Positions 38,901 to 52,639 are shown, numbered from the stretch's first letter. The stretch is DNA of 64,000 bases from Ignelater luminosus (GCA_011009095.1 VTPC01000810.1:39213-103212), one strand, 5' to 3'. Numbers and translations: made by a program. The notes: generated by a model not told the origin, from the letters alone.

Positions 38901-41437
38901 GCATAAAATGCGTTATTTATAATATTTCTAAATAATATTTTTATTCTTACGATTCAAGAATGATTTTATCCTTTTCTGAACAAGGATAGATTAAGATGAT
39001 TAGTCATAAATACAAGGTATTTAATGATGTTCTGCTACAATAAATAAATTTTCTCTTTTACACTAAAACAAAAAAAACTATACCTAGTATGTGCTGTCAA
39101 TCGTTAAAATTTAGATAAATGCAGTTTTTTTCATTTGTTCTTTATTCTTCTTTAATTGTCTATAAAGAGCTGTCAAGTTAATGAGCTTATTCAATAGTAG
39201 GTACCAATTTGTTTGCACATTTTTAGTTATGTTTATGTCATTACTCAAAATAAAGTAGAAGCTTTACAACTTATTTTGAAGTAATATCATTCAAATAAAA
39301 ATATATTCGTCATCATCAAAATTTGTACTTGCAAATTAAAGTAAAAATAGTATGATAATAATACTAAAGAAGAAGATATTATACGTCAATGGAGGCTCGT
39401 GGTATAATAAAATGAGGGGGTTCGACTTTTATAGATTATAGTTACAATGAGAATGTAGCTGTTTGGTTTGCACGCGTCTCACCAATTGAGTCTAACCAGT
39501 CAAGTCTTTGATGGATTAACCTTTAAACTTTTTCTGCTGACTTGGACCCTAAAATCAAAAATGTCAGTGGTGGATCTAGACTTTTTTGGCCTTCACTAAT
39601 ACTTTTCTTTTGGGTTAGAGTACCCCAAAGTAGTATTTGTGTTTAGAGTAATGCAATGCAAGTAGAATATTCTGTTTTCTGCCAGTAGCTAGAAACTGCT
39701 CAGTTAAAGAGCACAAACGGGCAGATAAATCATTTCAAACAAAAGACTAAAGCCAAAGAAGTCATTGGCGCCTGAAAGTCGGTGATTGTATTACACATCC
39801 ATAGAAAGACTAAGGGATTTTGAAATTCTATAATGTAGTATGGTATTTAACTTCGTGGTTATTATTCGGCCTGTTTTTGAAGAAGTTTTTGAGCTGAAGA
39901 TAAACGAGTAATGATGTTTTCAAGAACAAAAGCAATTCTGGGAAGCTGCTGAAATGGAAAACCACGACAGTGTTATTACTCTGTAAAGGCTTTTCAAAGA
40001 TCTATAATGACTATCAATTTGCAAGCAAGGATCTTATTTGTTGGCGTGTTCCCAAAAACTAGAAGGACCTTGTTGGGCCTAATAGGACGCAAATGAATTA
40101 CTTTGTTTACGTTGTTTGGGTTGGATGAATTTTACAGTATCAAATCTTATTCTTGTTTTTTAGCAAATGCAGTATCAAATAAATCAGTTAACACTCTTTT
40201 GAAGGTTCCTTTGCCTTTCTGTTTTTGCTGTTGCTTTAACATTCGACGTTTGCTATCCCAAACAAATGGAATCTTGGAATAATTTCGTAGACTCTTTCTT
40301 TTCAAGTATCGCAACTACAAAATCATATAACGTAGGAGATTTGATAAATGGTTCTGTTTTCATGGTGAAAATTTCCAGATTTTCAAGGTTTTTCTGCAAA
40401 ATATCCCTCGATATTACACGGACATGTATTATTCCGGGTTTTAATTATATCCAAGCATTGACTTTGAGTACTACAACATAAAATAGGGTTTTTTACATAG
40501 GCCAGCACTTTAGATTTACAAAATCTTTAAGAAAGCTGAAGTTAAAGATTGAATTAAAGGTATGATCAAATTCGTGGAAGATGCTGTTTCGGTTTTGGTA
40601 ACCAAGAAAAACCTTAACAAAAAAATAGTTTTCTCTCGCGTTGCTGCTAAGCTAGTATAACAGAGCAAAAGGTCTATTCCCTTGTTCCAGAAGCCATCAA
40701 TTATTGAACCCTTAATACTTCCTGAAAAATATGCAACACTGACCAGTTGGAATTTAGAGGTTAATTTCGACTGACCAAACAGTAATTTTGCAAATGTTTA
40801 TTCGTACAAATTTGTATACCAAAAGTCTCAAAAACATGAAACTACCGCTATCAAGACCACTCGACTTCTTATTCGCTGGTTCTAACAATAACGGTACGAT
40901 AAAAATAATTCTACGCGACCGAAAATAACAGACACTTAACAATATTTCCAGGTAAAACAAAATCGCGTTGTAGTTGCAGGTACAACCTCTTGAAACGCCT
41001 GTTGAGAAAAAAGAATAATTAAGTACAATATAGCAATGTGGGCAAATTAGTCTCAAAGTTAAGAAAAATTTAGGCACGAGTTGTTTGAGGAAATATGGCC
41101 AACACATCAAAATTTTTATTGTATTTGAATTTATCATTTATCAAGTTTTATTTATTTATTGCAAAATGCCAACACTGGAATTTTACAAATTATTGATAAC
41201 TGCAACTCAAACATTTATCAAAACGAATGCCACTAACCTTGATTAAATTGCAGAAACTTCTACAATTGCATAAAACTCGAGTTAACTGCGTTAAACTATT
41301 CTAAATGTAGCACTAGAAATTATTTATAAAATAATATTTCAATAGAAAGATAAAAAAATAATAATACATCTGTAAACTTCCTTAGTCAAATACACAAAAA
41401 AAAGCTTTGCAATTATCTAAGAAAAAAAATTTGTTGA

Positions 41438-41626
41438 ATGTATATTTTCAGTTGCAATTACTTATGTCAGATTCCCCAGTTTTCTTGCCAAATAAATGAG
41501 CCTTACATCATAATTCACAACGACAAAGGACCCTTTGATCAAAACCGGGCAGGTTTAACTTGGTCGCGTGGCATCCTAGGCATTACCGACACCACATATT
41601 TACGCATCACCGGTAATTATTTTTAG
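41438..41626 (+). promoter_or_regulatory. GC-shifted patch with a palindromic Sox/TCF-like site
   Basis: Just 150-340 bases before exon 2 the sequence is less AT-rich and contains CAAAG-GACC-CTTTG (41524-41537), two facing CAAAG cores with a four-base spacer. SoxE proteins bind as dimers to facing (A/T)(A/T)CAA(A/T)G sites with a few bases between them, so this could be an autoregulatory element. CTTTGATC is also a TCF core, and CAAAGGACC is close to an HNF4-type half-site. The 62-codon open frame across it is probably incidental. Confidence 0.35.
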
Positions 41627-41757
41627 CAAACCATTTTCCTTGGTTATATATTTCATCTTTTAAGATCTCTTTTAACTGCTTGGGTGGTTTTGTTGAATAA
41701 TTTATTTTTAATGAATTGCTAAGGTCTAATAACAAATTCACACTTGATTTATCTTAA

Positions 41758-41982
<225 letters not shown>

Positions 41983-42768
41983 TAATTATTTTATAAAATA
42001 TAATAACTTCTGTAGGCAATTGTTGTTCCATTTGGCAATTACCTTACATTTATTTTTCACAAACTGCCTGTAATATTAACTGCCTTTTAAAGTAATCAGA
42101 AGCGTCCAATCTCAAATCTGTTTTTTGAAAAAACTTTTTAGTATGATAGTAACTCTTGTGAAAAATTGGTTCTTTATTGAAATCAAATTGCTATTAATTA
42201 GTATATCAGGAAGGTGTTATTTTCTAACCTATAAAACTATCTGAATTATAAGCTAGATCTTGTAAATCAGATAAAACTGAACTTACAATTATGTTAGATC
42301 TTTTGGAAGAATCTCTGGATTTAAAGAAAAACGAACTAGAAGACTGAGCCATTGTAATTACTTAATTAGCCATATAAATGACCCATAGATGAAATCCGAA
42401 ACCTTTTATCTTGATCTTTTACTTAAAAATTTCTGTTGTTTAGCCCTACGGGTTCTTATCAAAAGCAATTAATCTACAATCGATGATCAAATAGCAGTGT
42501 GGCTTGTCAAGTCATTTTTTGTTTCTACTTTCCATCGAAGGTGTCAAAGGAGTCTTATTAGGTATATCTTTCTAAAAGATTTCAAATTTGGTGAAACATT
42601 TGAGCGTCATTTTAGATGTCAAATTAACTTGGAAACCAAATATTGAACTATACTGTTTCACTGTGACTTTTCAAATGTACTTCGAATACAATCTAATCCT
42701 AACTTTCTGAGATTTCTACCAATACAGTTCAAACAACATTAGGAAATTAAGCCTACAGCTCCTGTAGC

Positions 42769-42798
42769 TACTGGTGCGTACTGGTGCGTACTGGTGCT
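42769..42798. repeat. 10-bp tandem repeat, three copies
   Basis: TACTGGTGCG occurs at 42769 and 42779, and TACTGGTGCT at 42789, in perfect tandem. Confidence 0.9.
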
Positions 42799-44339
42799 TT
42801 GTGATTAACCTCATAATGGCGTTAAAACGCACTTGGGTCTACCGTATCTGTAATTATTGAGGCTCAAGATAAATTTTTCTTTCGTAATCATGGCCGCCCA
42901 CAAGATTTTCTCCAGCGTAGGGGACAAAGGTGGAGAAAAACAAAAAACTTGGGCAAGATTGGTTATAGATCAATTCCAAAATCCAGAGCAGAGCAAAAGC
43001 ATTGGGTTAAGCTTGATTACAAGATTAGGAAAAGGCCAAAACGTCCTTTGGAACTTACTAATGTTAATCAGCAAGAAATTGGAACACCTGATCTTTGTGG
43101 AACGTTTCTACTGTGAAGATCCAAGATTTATTGTTTAGGAGCAATGTTGCACGTTTGCCAAACCTCAAATCTTCGAGGTGTTCTTGTAATACTTCTTGCC
43201 TACTTGACTTAATAGTCTGAGTGTGAAGATTGGAAGAGTTACTTTTTTCTAAGGGACCAAAACATATCACATTTTTAAAGCAGACAACAGTTTACTCAAG
43301 CCAACCTTCTCATTGAAAGTTCAACATCCATAATAACCAATTTTCTATTATATCTAGAAGAATCCCGTTCTCTAGTCGTTCTGCTCACTGACTTCTAAAA
43401 GCTTACAAACAAATCTGATTAGTTATTACTATAAAGATTAGTGATATGGATGGATTTTAAAAGTATAAAAACTTTTTCATATGCTGCGAGGATGTGTCAA
43501 CTTTTAGTCATTGGTACCCTTGATAAGGTATTAGAACTACTCGTTTGCCATTTTTACTCTGTTAAAACTGAATGGATTAGTTTTTTGCCCACAGTTCCAA
43601 ACCATCATAGTTAGGCTACCTATTTGGGCACACGAGAAAATTTTGCTAGTACGCAAATGATTTGATCTTTGTTTTTCAATTATGAGAAAACATGAGAAAG
43701 CTTTGTATACAATTTTCCAAGTCTTTCAACTTCTAAGGTTCATCATCTCATCGACATACTCAAAATGATTAAGCCGAACTTAACTCACAGATGGGATAGT
43801 AAGATCACTGTTAGTTGAACAGCCTTTTCATCAAATGTGCACATAACGTATAAAACAAATATGAAATGACTTTCGGTGCACTCCTTGCACCCTCGGCACG
43901 GCACATCCTGAAAAAGTAAATAAAGAGTTAAATTCATTGATCAACATAAACCCCGAACAACCTAGCTACATACCTGTCGTTGTTTCAAATGCCAACTATG
44001 TTCTTGGGTCTTTTCTTTTGGAAAAAAATAGAAAGATGGATAATTTACGTAAAGTTAATCAATAAAGATTGTGTGGCCAAAAAAGGATCTTGAATTTTGC
44101 TACATGACTACTCCAGCTTGCTCATTAGCTAGATAACCAGATTCTAACTAGATAGACCAAGATCCAATGAAATTGAGTTCCGTAAGTTCTTTTTCTATTG
44201 TGCATTCTAATTTCTGAAAACGAATGTTTATGCCAGAATTCCTCAAATAGAGCAAACAATTAAGAGCATTGGCAGATCTTGAACTGCCAAAATACCAATC
44301 AAAGTATTGATAGGAGAGATAAATTTTTCTAGTAAATAA

Positions 44340-46240
44340 TTTTATTTGCTGCTTTTCATATTTATCAATGTTGGTTGATCCGTGTTTGAGTTTTCTTTAG
44401 TCCTTTATACATTTTTTGATTTCTATTTTCACAACTTAATTTCCTTAACTGTTTCAAATTCCACGCCTTTTGCTATAAGCAAGTTGCAAGTAAGATGAAA
44501 CATTACAACTACCCAAGTTTATAGAATATTGTAGTATCTTTTAAAATCTTTTTGAAATCCTTATTGAGTTTCTTTGACTTCTTCAAGGTCTCTATTGTTA
44601 TGTTTCCATGCTTCCAAAAAACTAATACGGACGGAACAATTGACTTGTAACTTTCAACTTTAATCGCACAGGTACACTTTCAAAGCTCAAAAGGCGAAGG
44701 CCAAAGCCTGATCCTAAGTTGCCGTAGACTAGATAATTTGACCGAATTCAGCAGTAGGTATCTATAGTTTGCTGTAGTATATGCAGTAAATGAAACGACA
44801 GATAATTCTTGTGATCCATAAATAATCTTCTTTGCTGGTTTTTATATTTATCGGTGTTATTGATCACTGTTAGACTTAATCGAATTTTTTACAACCAACA
44901 TTAATTTATTGCTTCGAATTTCTTGTCCTTAAGTACTTTTTGCTTGTGTATACAAGATAAACGGTGCCAAATCTAGTAAGTTGCAAAGAAATATTATCAG
45001 CGTATTGCAAACCAATTTTTTAGAAATTCTTATTGGGTTCTTTGACATTTTCAAGAGTTCTATTGTTATTTTTCCAAAATTACAACGGATGGCTAGTGAC
45101 CTATAATTTCTAACTTTGAAAGCTTGAGCAGTGAAAGGCAAAGTTCGACCCTTCACTACCATAACTTGATGGAGGGTGAAACTCACTGTATTTGGCTTGA
45201 TGAGGGACATTGGCTGACTATTCTCCACCGGTAGGCGTCAAAGGTACACCATGGTAGGGGTTTGTTGGAGAGAGACATTCATCCCAGATGAGTAGATAAC
45301 TAGAAAATAGGAAAAACTCGACCTTCCGCTACAGCAGGTAGTACTGGTACTTTTTGCTTGTAGCTGACAAATCTAAGTTGTAAGTAAGATGAAACTTTAC
45401 AATTACTCGGGTTAATGAGCTGCAATAGTAGTAACAAAGAAGATGTATCATCAGTGCATAGCAAAACAACTTTTTTGAAATTGTGATTGAGTTGCTTGAT
45501 TTTCCCAAGATCTGTATTGCTTGTTTCCAAAAATCAATTGATCAATTTTGATTGTAATTTCCAAATTTCTTCGACTAGATCAACTTTGAAAGTTTGGCCA
45601 ATTGAGGGCAAAACTCGACCATTAAACACGAGAGGTTGATTACGATCGAAGGCTGACCATTAGCCACCATAGTTCGCTTGGTGGAGGACGAATCCGGACT
45701 GATATTCGCCGTAGATAGCTACTAAGTAGATGCTGAAACTGACTTCTGGAGCGTAGCCGAGGATGAAGTCCAAGCGTTAGCTACCATAGGTGGCTTGTTA
45801 GAGAGGTAGAAGTTCAACCGATAGATGAACACATGGAGCAGATGAAGAACTGCCCAAGTTGATGAATTGCGCTAGTAATGGCTAGAATCGGCTAAAGATG
45901 CATTTCCAGTTTGAAAATTACCTTTTAGAAATTCTCATTTCCCAGAGCCTCTATTTCCTGTGTTCCTAAATATTAATACGGATGATTATTATTAACCTGT
46001 AGTTTCAAACTTTCTTCATCCAGGTATTCTTTGAATTTTTTGACGGTAAGGGATAAAATCCACCATTATCTGCTTTAAGTGGCTTGAGCGAGGGCGAAGC
46101 CCAATTCTTAGCCACAATAGGTGGCTTAGTAAAGGGCAAAGCCCAATCAATATTCATCACAGGTGTCTTGGTGAAGGAAAAGGTAGGGTAGGCAGTTCAG
46201 TCTAATTCAACAGTAGGTCTACACGCTGTACAGATTATTT
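44340..46240. repeat. ~450-bp diverged tandem array, four units
   Basis: A block reading roughly TTTTGAAATTCTTATTGAGT, TTCTTTGAC, TTCAAGATCTCTATTGTTAT, GTTTCCAAAA and a TGTAATTTCTAACTTTGAAA-like stretch recurs near 44550, 45010, 45460 and 45920. Each copy is followed by 'gaaggcaaagcccgacc' and 'gccaccataggtggcttggtgga' words. Upstream parts such as TACTTTTTGCTTGT and GTTGCAAGTAAGATGAAAC also recur (44470, 44935, 45350). The period is about 450 bases and copies are perhaps 65-75% alike by eye, so the array is old. Open frames here (44929-45228 and 45300-45530, both minus) are shadows of the repeat. Confidence 0.68.
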
Positions 46241-47259
46241 TTTGAGCTTTTATAAGCGTTAGATAATTCATCTAATTGTTGCCATGGATACAAGTGTTAC
46301 TAAAGATAGTAAATAACATGAAGAAAATGGGTACTTTTGCAATGTTTATTTTATGGAGCATTTGCCTGATTTTGGTATCACTGAATAACTTGTTACTATA
46401 GTATTATTGTTACCATTTTGAAATTTTCTTTTTTTAATATTTATGTTCCCACTATTCATATTGATTGTTTCTGCTTTCAAATTTCAGTGATTATGGGTAT
46501 TCTTCTTTTGGCAAACATTTCATAACAGCTGTTTAGATTAATTTATTTTTTAATGTCTAAATCAAAATGTTAACCCAATTATTTTGGTAGTCATTTAACT
46601 TAGATAAACAATAGAATAATAACATTATAGTAGTAATAGTAGTCACATGTAATATTTAATTTTATTTTTACAAAAGAACAGGCACTTAAAATGATATCAA
46701 ATTTGATTAAAAATAAATTTCGAAACATGTTTTTATTTTAGAATTGCAATCTTCTTTTTCTTCCTGTAATTATAAATGTTATACAAGATACTGAGTATCA
46801 TAATTAAGTAATTTTCCAAATAAAAAAAGAAAAAACTAACCGTAGAAGTACACCCACAAGAATTCCTGTTCATTGACCAAAACATCAAAGATTCTTGAAC
46901 CATATTTTTTCGATGCCACTTCAAAGAAAAAAAATCCACAAACACTCTCGACTACTGGCGTTTCGTTATCAGTGACAAATGAAGTAAGCTGTTATCACGA
47001 CATTAAATTGTCAAAACTGTTATATGACTGCTATAAATTGCCCAAAAAACAGCCAACTTCTCCCTTAATTGCTCAACACCAGTACTACATACCAGAAAGT
47101 TAATCTTTTTAAGTACCCATTGACATAAAAACGTGTGATATAAATAATTGTCTTGAGCAAAAACTATTCCATTTGATATGTGTTTGTAGTATTTGCTAAT
47201 TGCAGTCTCATTAAAAATGATTTCCGTTCATGGATGCTGATGCTCGTGGTGTGTATGTT

Positions 47260-47430
47260 AATGTTATGAATGAAACGTTATCAGCATAAGTAAATAATAA
47301 TAATAATAATAACGCGGCGGATATTGTAAATGATAACGCAGTTTAAAAACTGTAAAAGTCAACCGGAGTCGATCGTTGACCGTAAGACCGCATTTGTTAC
47401 GAACCGGACCTAATCAGTTGACCCTACTCT
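47260..47430. promoter_or_regulatory. GC-shifted island, candidate intronic enhancer
   Basis: Within AT-rich intron 2 this block carries an (AAT)n microsatellite (47292-47313) followed by CG-containing sequence, including ACGCGGCGGATATTGT and GTCAACCGGAGTCGATCGTTGAC-like bases with facing GTCAAC and GTTGAC cores. The local composition is unlike a repeat and unlike the surrounding intron. No open frame. Function is inferred from composition only. Confidence 0.25.
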
Positions 47431-48789
47431 TCATATCAGTTTATAATATGCTTGAGATGAATTTTTTTTGACATCATCGTAATTAAAAATGTCTGTCTCC
47501 TTTAGGAATTGAAAGGAAAAATAACGCTTATTAATCAATTTTATGTTGTAATTTTTGTGTTTTTCTTAAATAAATCAGAAAAAATATTTTTATTTATATT
47601 TGTATTGTCTTCACGCGTTATTTTTACCGGGAGATATTACTGGAAGTAAAAAACGAAAACAGTGAAGATCCCAAAATGTTCTCAGATCTGCTCAAAAATA
47701 GAATATGCTACTATTTTAAGCAATAACAAATAATTTTATCAATCATGTACAAATTTTATTTTGTCTGTATATTTACTTTTTTTGCCTTCTCTTATTATCA
47801 ATAGTGTCGATGCCCTGATTTCTTCTCTAACTAAACTAGAATCAATTTGGAATATTTACGTTTCTGGATGAGAACAATAAAACATCCCAATTTGCCATGC
47901 GGAAAAAGTAAATTTAGACAATAATTGAAGAGGGTCTTAAACTTTGATAACTATATGTTTTGAAAGAATTTGAAGTAAAATGATACAGCATTAAGTACGT
48001 ATACGTAAGTGACGCTACAAATTTCTAGTCATATGATGAATATAAAAAAATTAATTTGAGAATTAATAATGGGTTTTGAACAGTTTCGAAACTAAATCAT
48101 GTTTGTTCTAAAGTATGAGTGAAATCAATATGTTGTTACAAATTCGAACTCTGCACTTGACATTATTATCAGGCAAAATAAGAACGCTGGTCAATGAAAA
48201 AGAAAATCCAATTGAAAAGCTGAGATGACTACCAAAATAGTTGATTTGCATTTGATCTAGAAAAGAGCTTGAGCTGAACCTTTTCATAGTTGCACATCTA
48301 GAGTTACAGATCTTTGAAGAATTACTGGATTTCTGCCTTGAGAATACCACAAAATGATTCGTTAAGACCACAGACCTGCTGGTAGTGGTGCCAGCAGTTA
48401 TCAGATTGTAGCTTTATTTAATTGATCAATGATTAAAACGCAGGCAAAAGCGTCGTTAGTTGAAATGAAAATGTCATCTTTCAGGTTATGTTAAACTGTT
48501 TTCATCACGAAACTAACTTATACTAGCTATTATAAGATTTGCATTTACATGATAAACCGTAGGAAAGTTTGCTAACCTTCAGCATAAAATGGGTATAAGG
48601 CTACGGTTTATTACTAAGAAGAAAAAGATAGTGTAGGCATGAAGTGAAATATAAAATTGTGTGCAACTCCATTGAGCACGCTGCTTGTTAGATAGAGAAA
48701 AATTCTGATTTTCTTTACCGTTCAAGATTTTACATAATTTGAATTAATTCTTTCCTAGATTTAACTTAAAGCCTCCATTCCAATAGATT

Positions 48790-49430
48790 ACACTAACAGA
48801 AGCTTCCTCAAGTTACGCATCAAACGTTATATCGTCCGAAAGAATCTTGATCAACAGATTTTTTAAGAATCTCAGTCTTTTACCTACTACGAATTTGGTT
48901 TCTGCCCCGGTCGATCTATGACCCAACAGCTACATATCTACACATTGAGCAAGCCTGTGAGAAGTCTTTCAGGACAGTACACGCCGTAATTCAATGTTCC
49001 TATTTATTCTTTACCTCAAGAACATGAACCTAGTCATTCACCTTGAGAACTAAATGAGAACACGGTACCTTCGCGGTAGCTTTGCCGATGACACGGCTCT
49101 ATAAACATTGTCCGTAGCTCCACCAATAAGTTCAGAATCCTGTCAACCTAACTAAGACGACTGGAGACCTAGCTCCGAAAGTGGAGAATCAAACCAAATT
49201 TCCAAAAAACTCGGGTCATTCTGTTTTGCTACTGTCAGGAGACTAGAATTAAGAGCTTTCTCACTCAGCATTTTAGGGTTTGTATCGTGAACTTTCCCCT
49301 TCGGCCAACCAGTTTGTGGCATCATCTTCACCTTTATGTTGAAGTGAAGCAGAGAACTGTCTCAATCTCATTTAGCAACAAATCTGCTAAAGCATTTTTA
49401 GTCCAAGTGTAATTGACTATTGATACACTC
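48790..49430 (+). pseudogene. Jockey-type non-LTR reverse transcriptase relic
   Basis: Broken frames give successive RT landmarks in the correct order: LKLRIKRYIVRKNLDQQIF, then YEFGFCPGRSMTQQL (48889-48930; compare FGFRPGRSTTxQL), FADDTAL (49081-49101, the catalytic AxDD box in altered context), LRKWRIKPNFQKTRVILF (from about 49172; compare LxxWRxKxNxxKT) and a VKQR-type segment near 49345. Many stops, frameshifts and internal deletions separate them, so this is a dead copy. The order and the CPGRSMTQQ and KWRIKPN motifs place it in the jockey-like group of non-LTR retrotransposons. Ends are not defined. Confidence 0.65.
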
Positions 49431-49639
49431 TTTTTTCCTTCACTCTGACAGAAAAAAGAGCATACTCAGCTTGAGTCGTTTTCACCCTTCGGAGAAAGTG
49501 TGCAGCCTGAAAGGATTTCTCCTGTAGATTCTTGCCTAGACTTCTCAAAGGGACGATGCGTGAAAAGAGGACATCCCACCATGATCTTGCATATTTCGTC
49601 AGTTTCTACACCATGGGCATTCCAACATTCATGTTCCGT

Positions 49640-51150
49640 ACCGACAAAACTTCAAGGTGAATTTGTTGCTCTACTCCCTGCACGTCTATAAAACAACTTA
49701 TTCAGTTGAATATTAAAAAACAATTTCCGGCACCACCGCGAACCGAACATTGTCGCCTAACTTCCCACATCACTTAATTCTGTTCTCAACTAAAGAGTTA
49801 GTAGTTACCAGTTACCAGAAAACAACATGTAAAAGAAAAAGACTAGTTTCGTTCCTATTTGATCTCGTCATCTCATCTCATCCCCATACCAAAAAAACCT
49901 CAAGGTGAATTCATTGCCGCTCTACTCCCCGCCCTTCTAAAGAGTATCTTCATGAGTAATCGCTTCGTGTTCTACTCAGAGGTGCGGCAGAGCTCTGAAT
50001 AGATCAGGTAACTTTGCCTCTATTAATCTTCTTAAGAGATGAGTTGAGCTCCGTTGCCCATTATCCTTCTCGAAAGATCTTCCATTAACTTTCTTAAAGA
50101 AACTGCATTGGAACAGGTCGAGTTTTGTCTTCAAACGGGTCACCGCTTAGGACTTTACTCTCTATTAACATTCTCAATAAAACTATCCACTAAAACAGAT
50201 CGAGCTTCTCTTTTTCAACAACCTTCTCAGGGAAACATGGAGCTGGATAGCTCTCAAACGTTAGTTATATTTGAACTCTCCCCTTTCATTAACCTGAACA
50301 AATTTTGAATTGAGTCTGGTCAAATAACGCCTTTTGAATAATCTTCAACGGACTGCTTCTCAGGGAAACTGAACCACGCCAGACTTTGCCTTTAAAAGAC
50401 CCACCTGCCATATTGCTCTTCATTGCCTTTCTCAAGAAACCTATTCACGGGAGCAGATTAGACTTTGCTGTTAAATGGATCACTTACGCCAAGTTCTGTG
50501 CATTGATACAAGCTGGATTTTACTTTTGCGAGCTACCTGAGTTATCCCTGGTTTTTCCTTTCATTAAATGTCTCTGAAAAACTATCCACTATCTGACTTT
50601 TCTCTTCCACTTTGTCTAAAGATATACATTGAGACAGTCCGGATTTACTTTTATATGGACCATCTACGATGAGTAATTAAACTCCGCCCTCTATTAATTA
50701 ACCTCCAGGGTTATGCATTTAGACGGATGCAACGCCCTCAATTAACCTTCTCAAGAAAACTACTATATATCGAAACAGCTTGAGTTTCATCCTATGAGCC
50801 GCCATCTGAGATATCTCTGATTTAACTTTGCCTTCCATAAATTTTGTCAAAAAGATTTTTTCACGAGGACGGATCAAGCTTTTCTCTTTATTGTTCTGCA
50901 TTGAGAAGAGTTCAATTTTCTTCTTACACGGGGCCATTTACGCTGATCTCCAGTTGGGTTCCACCCTCTATTAGCCTGTCTTTGCTCTCACATAGGATAC
51001 CTTCGGAGATGTTCAGTCAGGCTTTACCCTCATCCAATCACTTGCACCGCTCTCAGCACCACCGCAAACAACCATTGTCGCGCTACCTCCTACACAATTT
51101 AATTCTGCCTCCGGTTTACTCCTATTTGGGCCAAAGGTTTCTTTTAGGAA
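49640..51150. repeat. Irregular repeat field, TTAACC-CTCAAGAAA type
   Basis: About ten diverged copies of a core (TTAACCTTCTCAAGAAAACT, then ATCCACT and ACAGATCGAGCTTTG-like bases, then 'aaacgggtcacc...gag') occur between 50082 and 50870 at irregular spacing of roughly 50-140 bases. Two longer segments also recur: CTTCAAGGTGAATTTGTTGC with CTCTACTCCC near 49650 and 49900, and CACCACCGCGAACCGAACAT near 49730 matched by CACCACCGCAAACAACCATT near 51058. GC content is higher than in the flanking intron. Single-frame ORFs inside it have no domain. Confidence 0.55.
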
Positions 51151-52639
51151 CCAGAAAGCAATATTGAAAAGAAGAGCTATTTGAGCTTGTTAGAGCCGTT
51201 TCTGATGATTCTATCTACAAAGTTATTCTACATTTCAATTTATTCTGTTTGGACATAAAACTAACGTCAGTCTTGAGGTTTTTAGATTTTGTTATGCATT
51301 ATGCATTAACTATGATGTTTTTAAAAACCAGATAAGATCCAAGAAGTTACTGCACTTATTGTAACATTGAAACAAATTGATTTCTAATATTCCTGTTTAA
51401 AAAATGACATGAACATGATGAAATGGGTCTCGTCGGCCGGAATTCCCATTTTTGAAAGAAGAATCCCAACAACCAGGCTTAATGTTTACTATAGTGAAAA
51501 TCTTGGTTGTTTAATTTACTTATTTTAGAATGTCATCAAATTACCAAATTCCTAATTTTATAAATAAATTGTAATTGAACGCAATAAATAGTGCGTCATT
51601 TAGAGTGTTATTGTGCCGCCCTTGCGGCTTTGAAGTTTTGTAATTATTGTTGCATTTTATTATATCTTGAAACAGAGAAAAATTAGTTGCAGATAATTTT
51701 TCCGTTTGTCGACTTATATTAATATGGATCCAATTAATAAATTTTTTAATCAAGAATTACAAAAACAGTTTGCAGCTGCATGGGGATAATCAGGATGTTT
51801 ACTGTTAAGAAAATAATTTTTACTAAAAACAAAAATGTCAGGTGTTACTTTTGGATTTCAATAAAAAAAAAGGTAAATATTCAAGAGTCAAGATTTAAAA
51901 GTAGTAAATAAAAAATGAAATTTAGCAAAGCCAAGGTTTAAATTTTTACTTCTTAGCTAGTAAATACTGATTGTTGTGTTTTTTAATCTTTGATTTGTTG
52001 GTCTGAATTAATGATTTTATTTATGGAAATTTTATAAATGTCATTTATTAACTGTTTTAGTCTTACGCATTTTGAATTTTAACAAATTTGTTTTTTCCAT
52101 GTTTTACGTACACACAGTAATATTTTATTATTTGAATAAGTTTTTATAATATCATGCTTTATTTCCACAAATGCCTATCTGTTTTTTTTTAATATTGGAT
52201 GGATACACTAGTTTTACGCACAAAGTCTAAAACAACAATTACTTTTATAGTATATTATTATATTTCGTAATTAAATGGGAAAATAAATGTATTGTTGGTA
52301 TATTTTGGCTAAATAAACTTGAATTTATGTTATATCAATACGCTCTGTTTCAGACTGTCCAAATTTTTCTTTTATAATTAAGAATCCCGGCTGCAGCGAC
52401 CCAATCCATGACCTTACAAATTAGTCACTGACTCAATTAAATTGACATGAAACAGAAAGTAAAACAAAACATTTTTGTAAATAATTGTCATTAATAAATT
52501 CCAAAATACTGAAATACATTAATCAAACGGTTGACTGTTTTGAAATCTCAAGTGGCTGCTCTTTAAGAAAATATAAATTTCCCAACACTTCACCTTTATG
52601 GGTAACTGTTACATTGACTTTATTGGTGATTTGTTAGAA

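Noticed and set aside
39390..39640. hAT-like strings (GGAGGCTCGTGG near 39391, CAGTGGTGGATCTAGAC near 39567)
   Set aside because: Resemble known hAT-end styles but no partner ends, duplications or second copies were seen; too weak to annotate.
39700..40480. Minus-strand stretch with a short TDLFDTAFA-like string after a basic region
   Set aside because: A faint resemblance to a widespread insect repeat-encoded protein, but only a few residues with stops on both sides.
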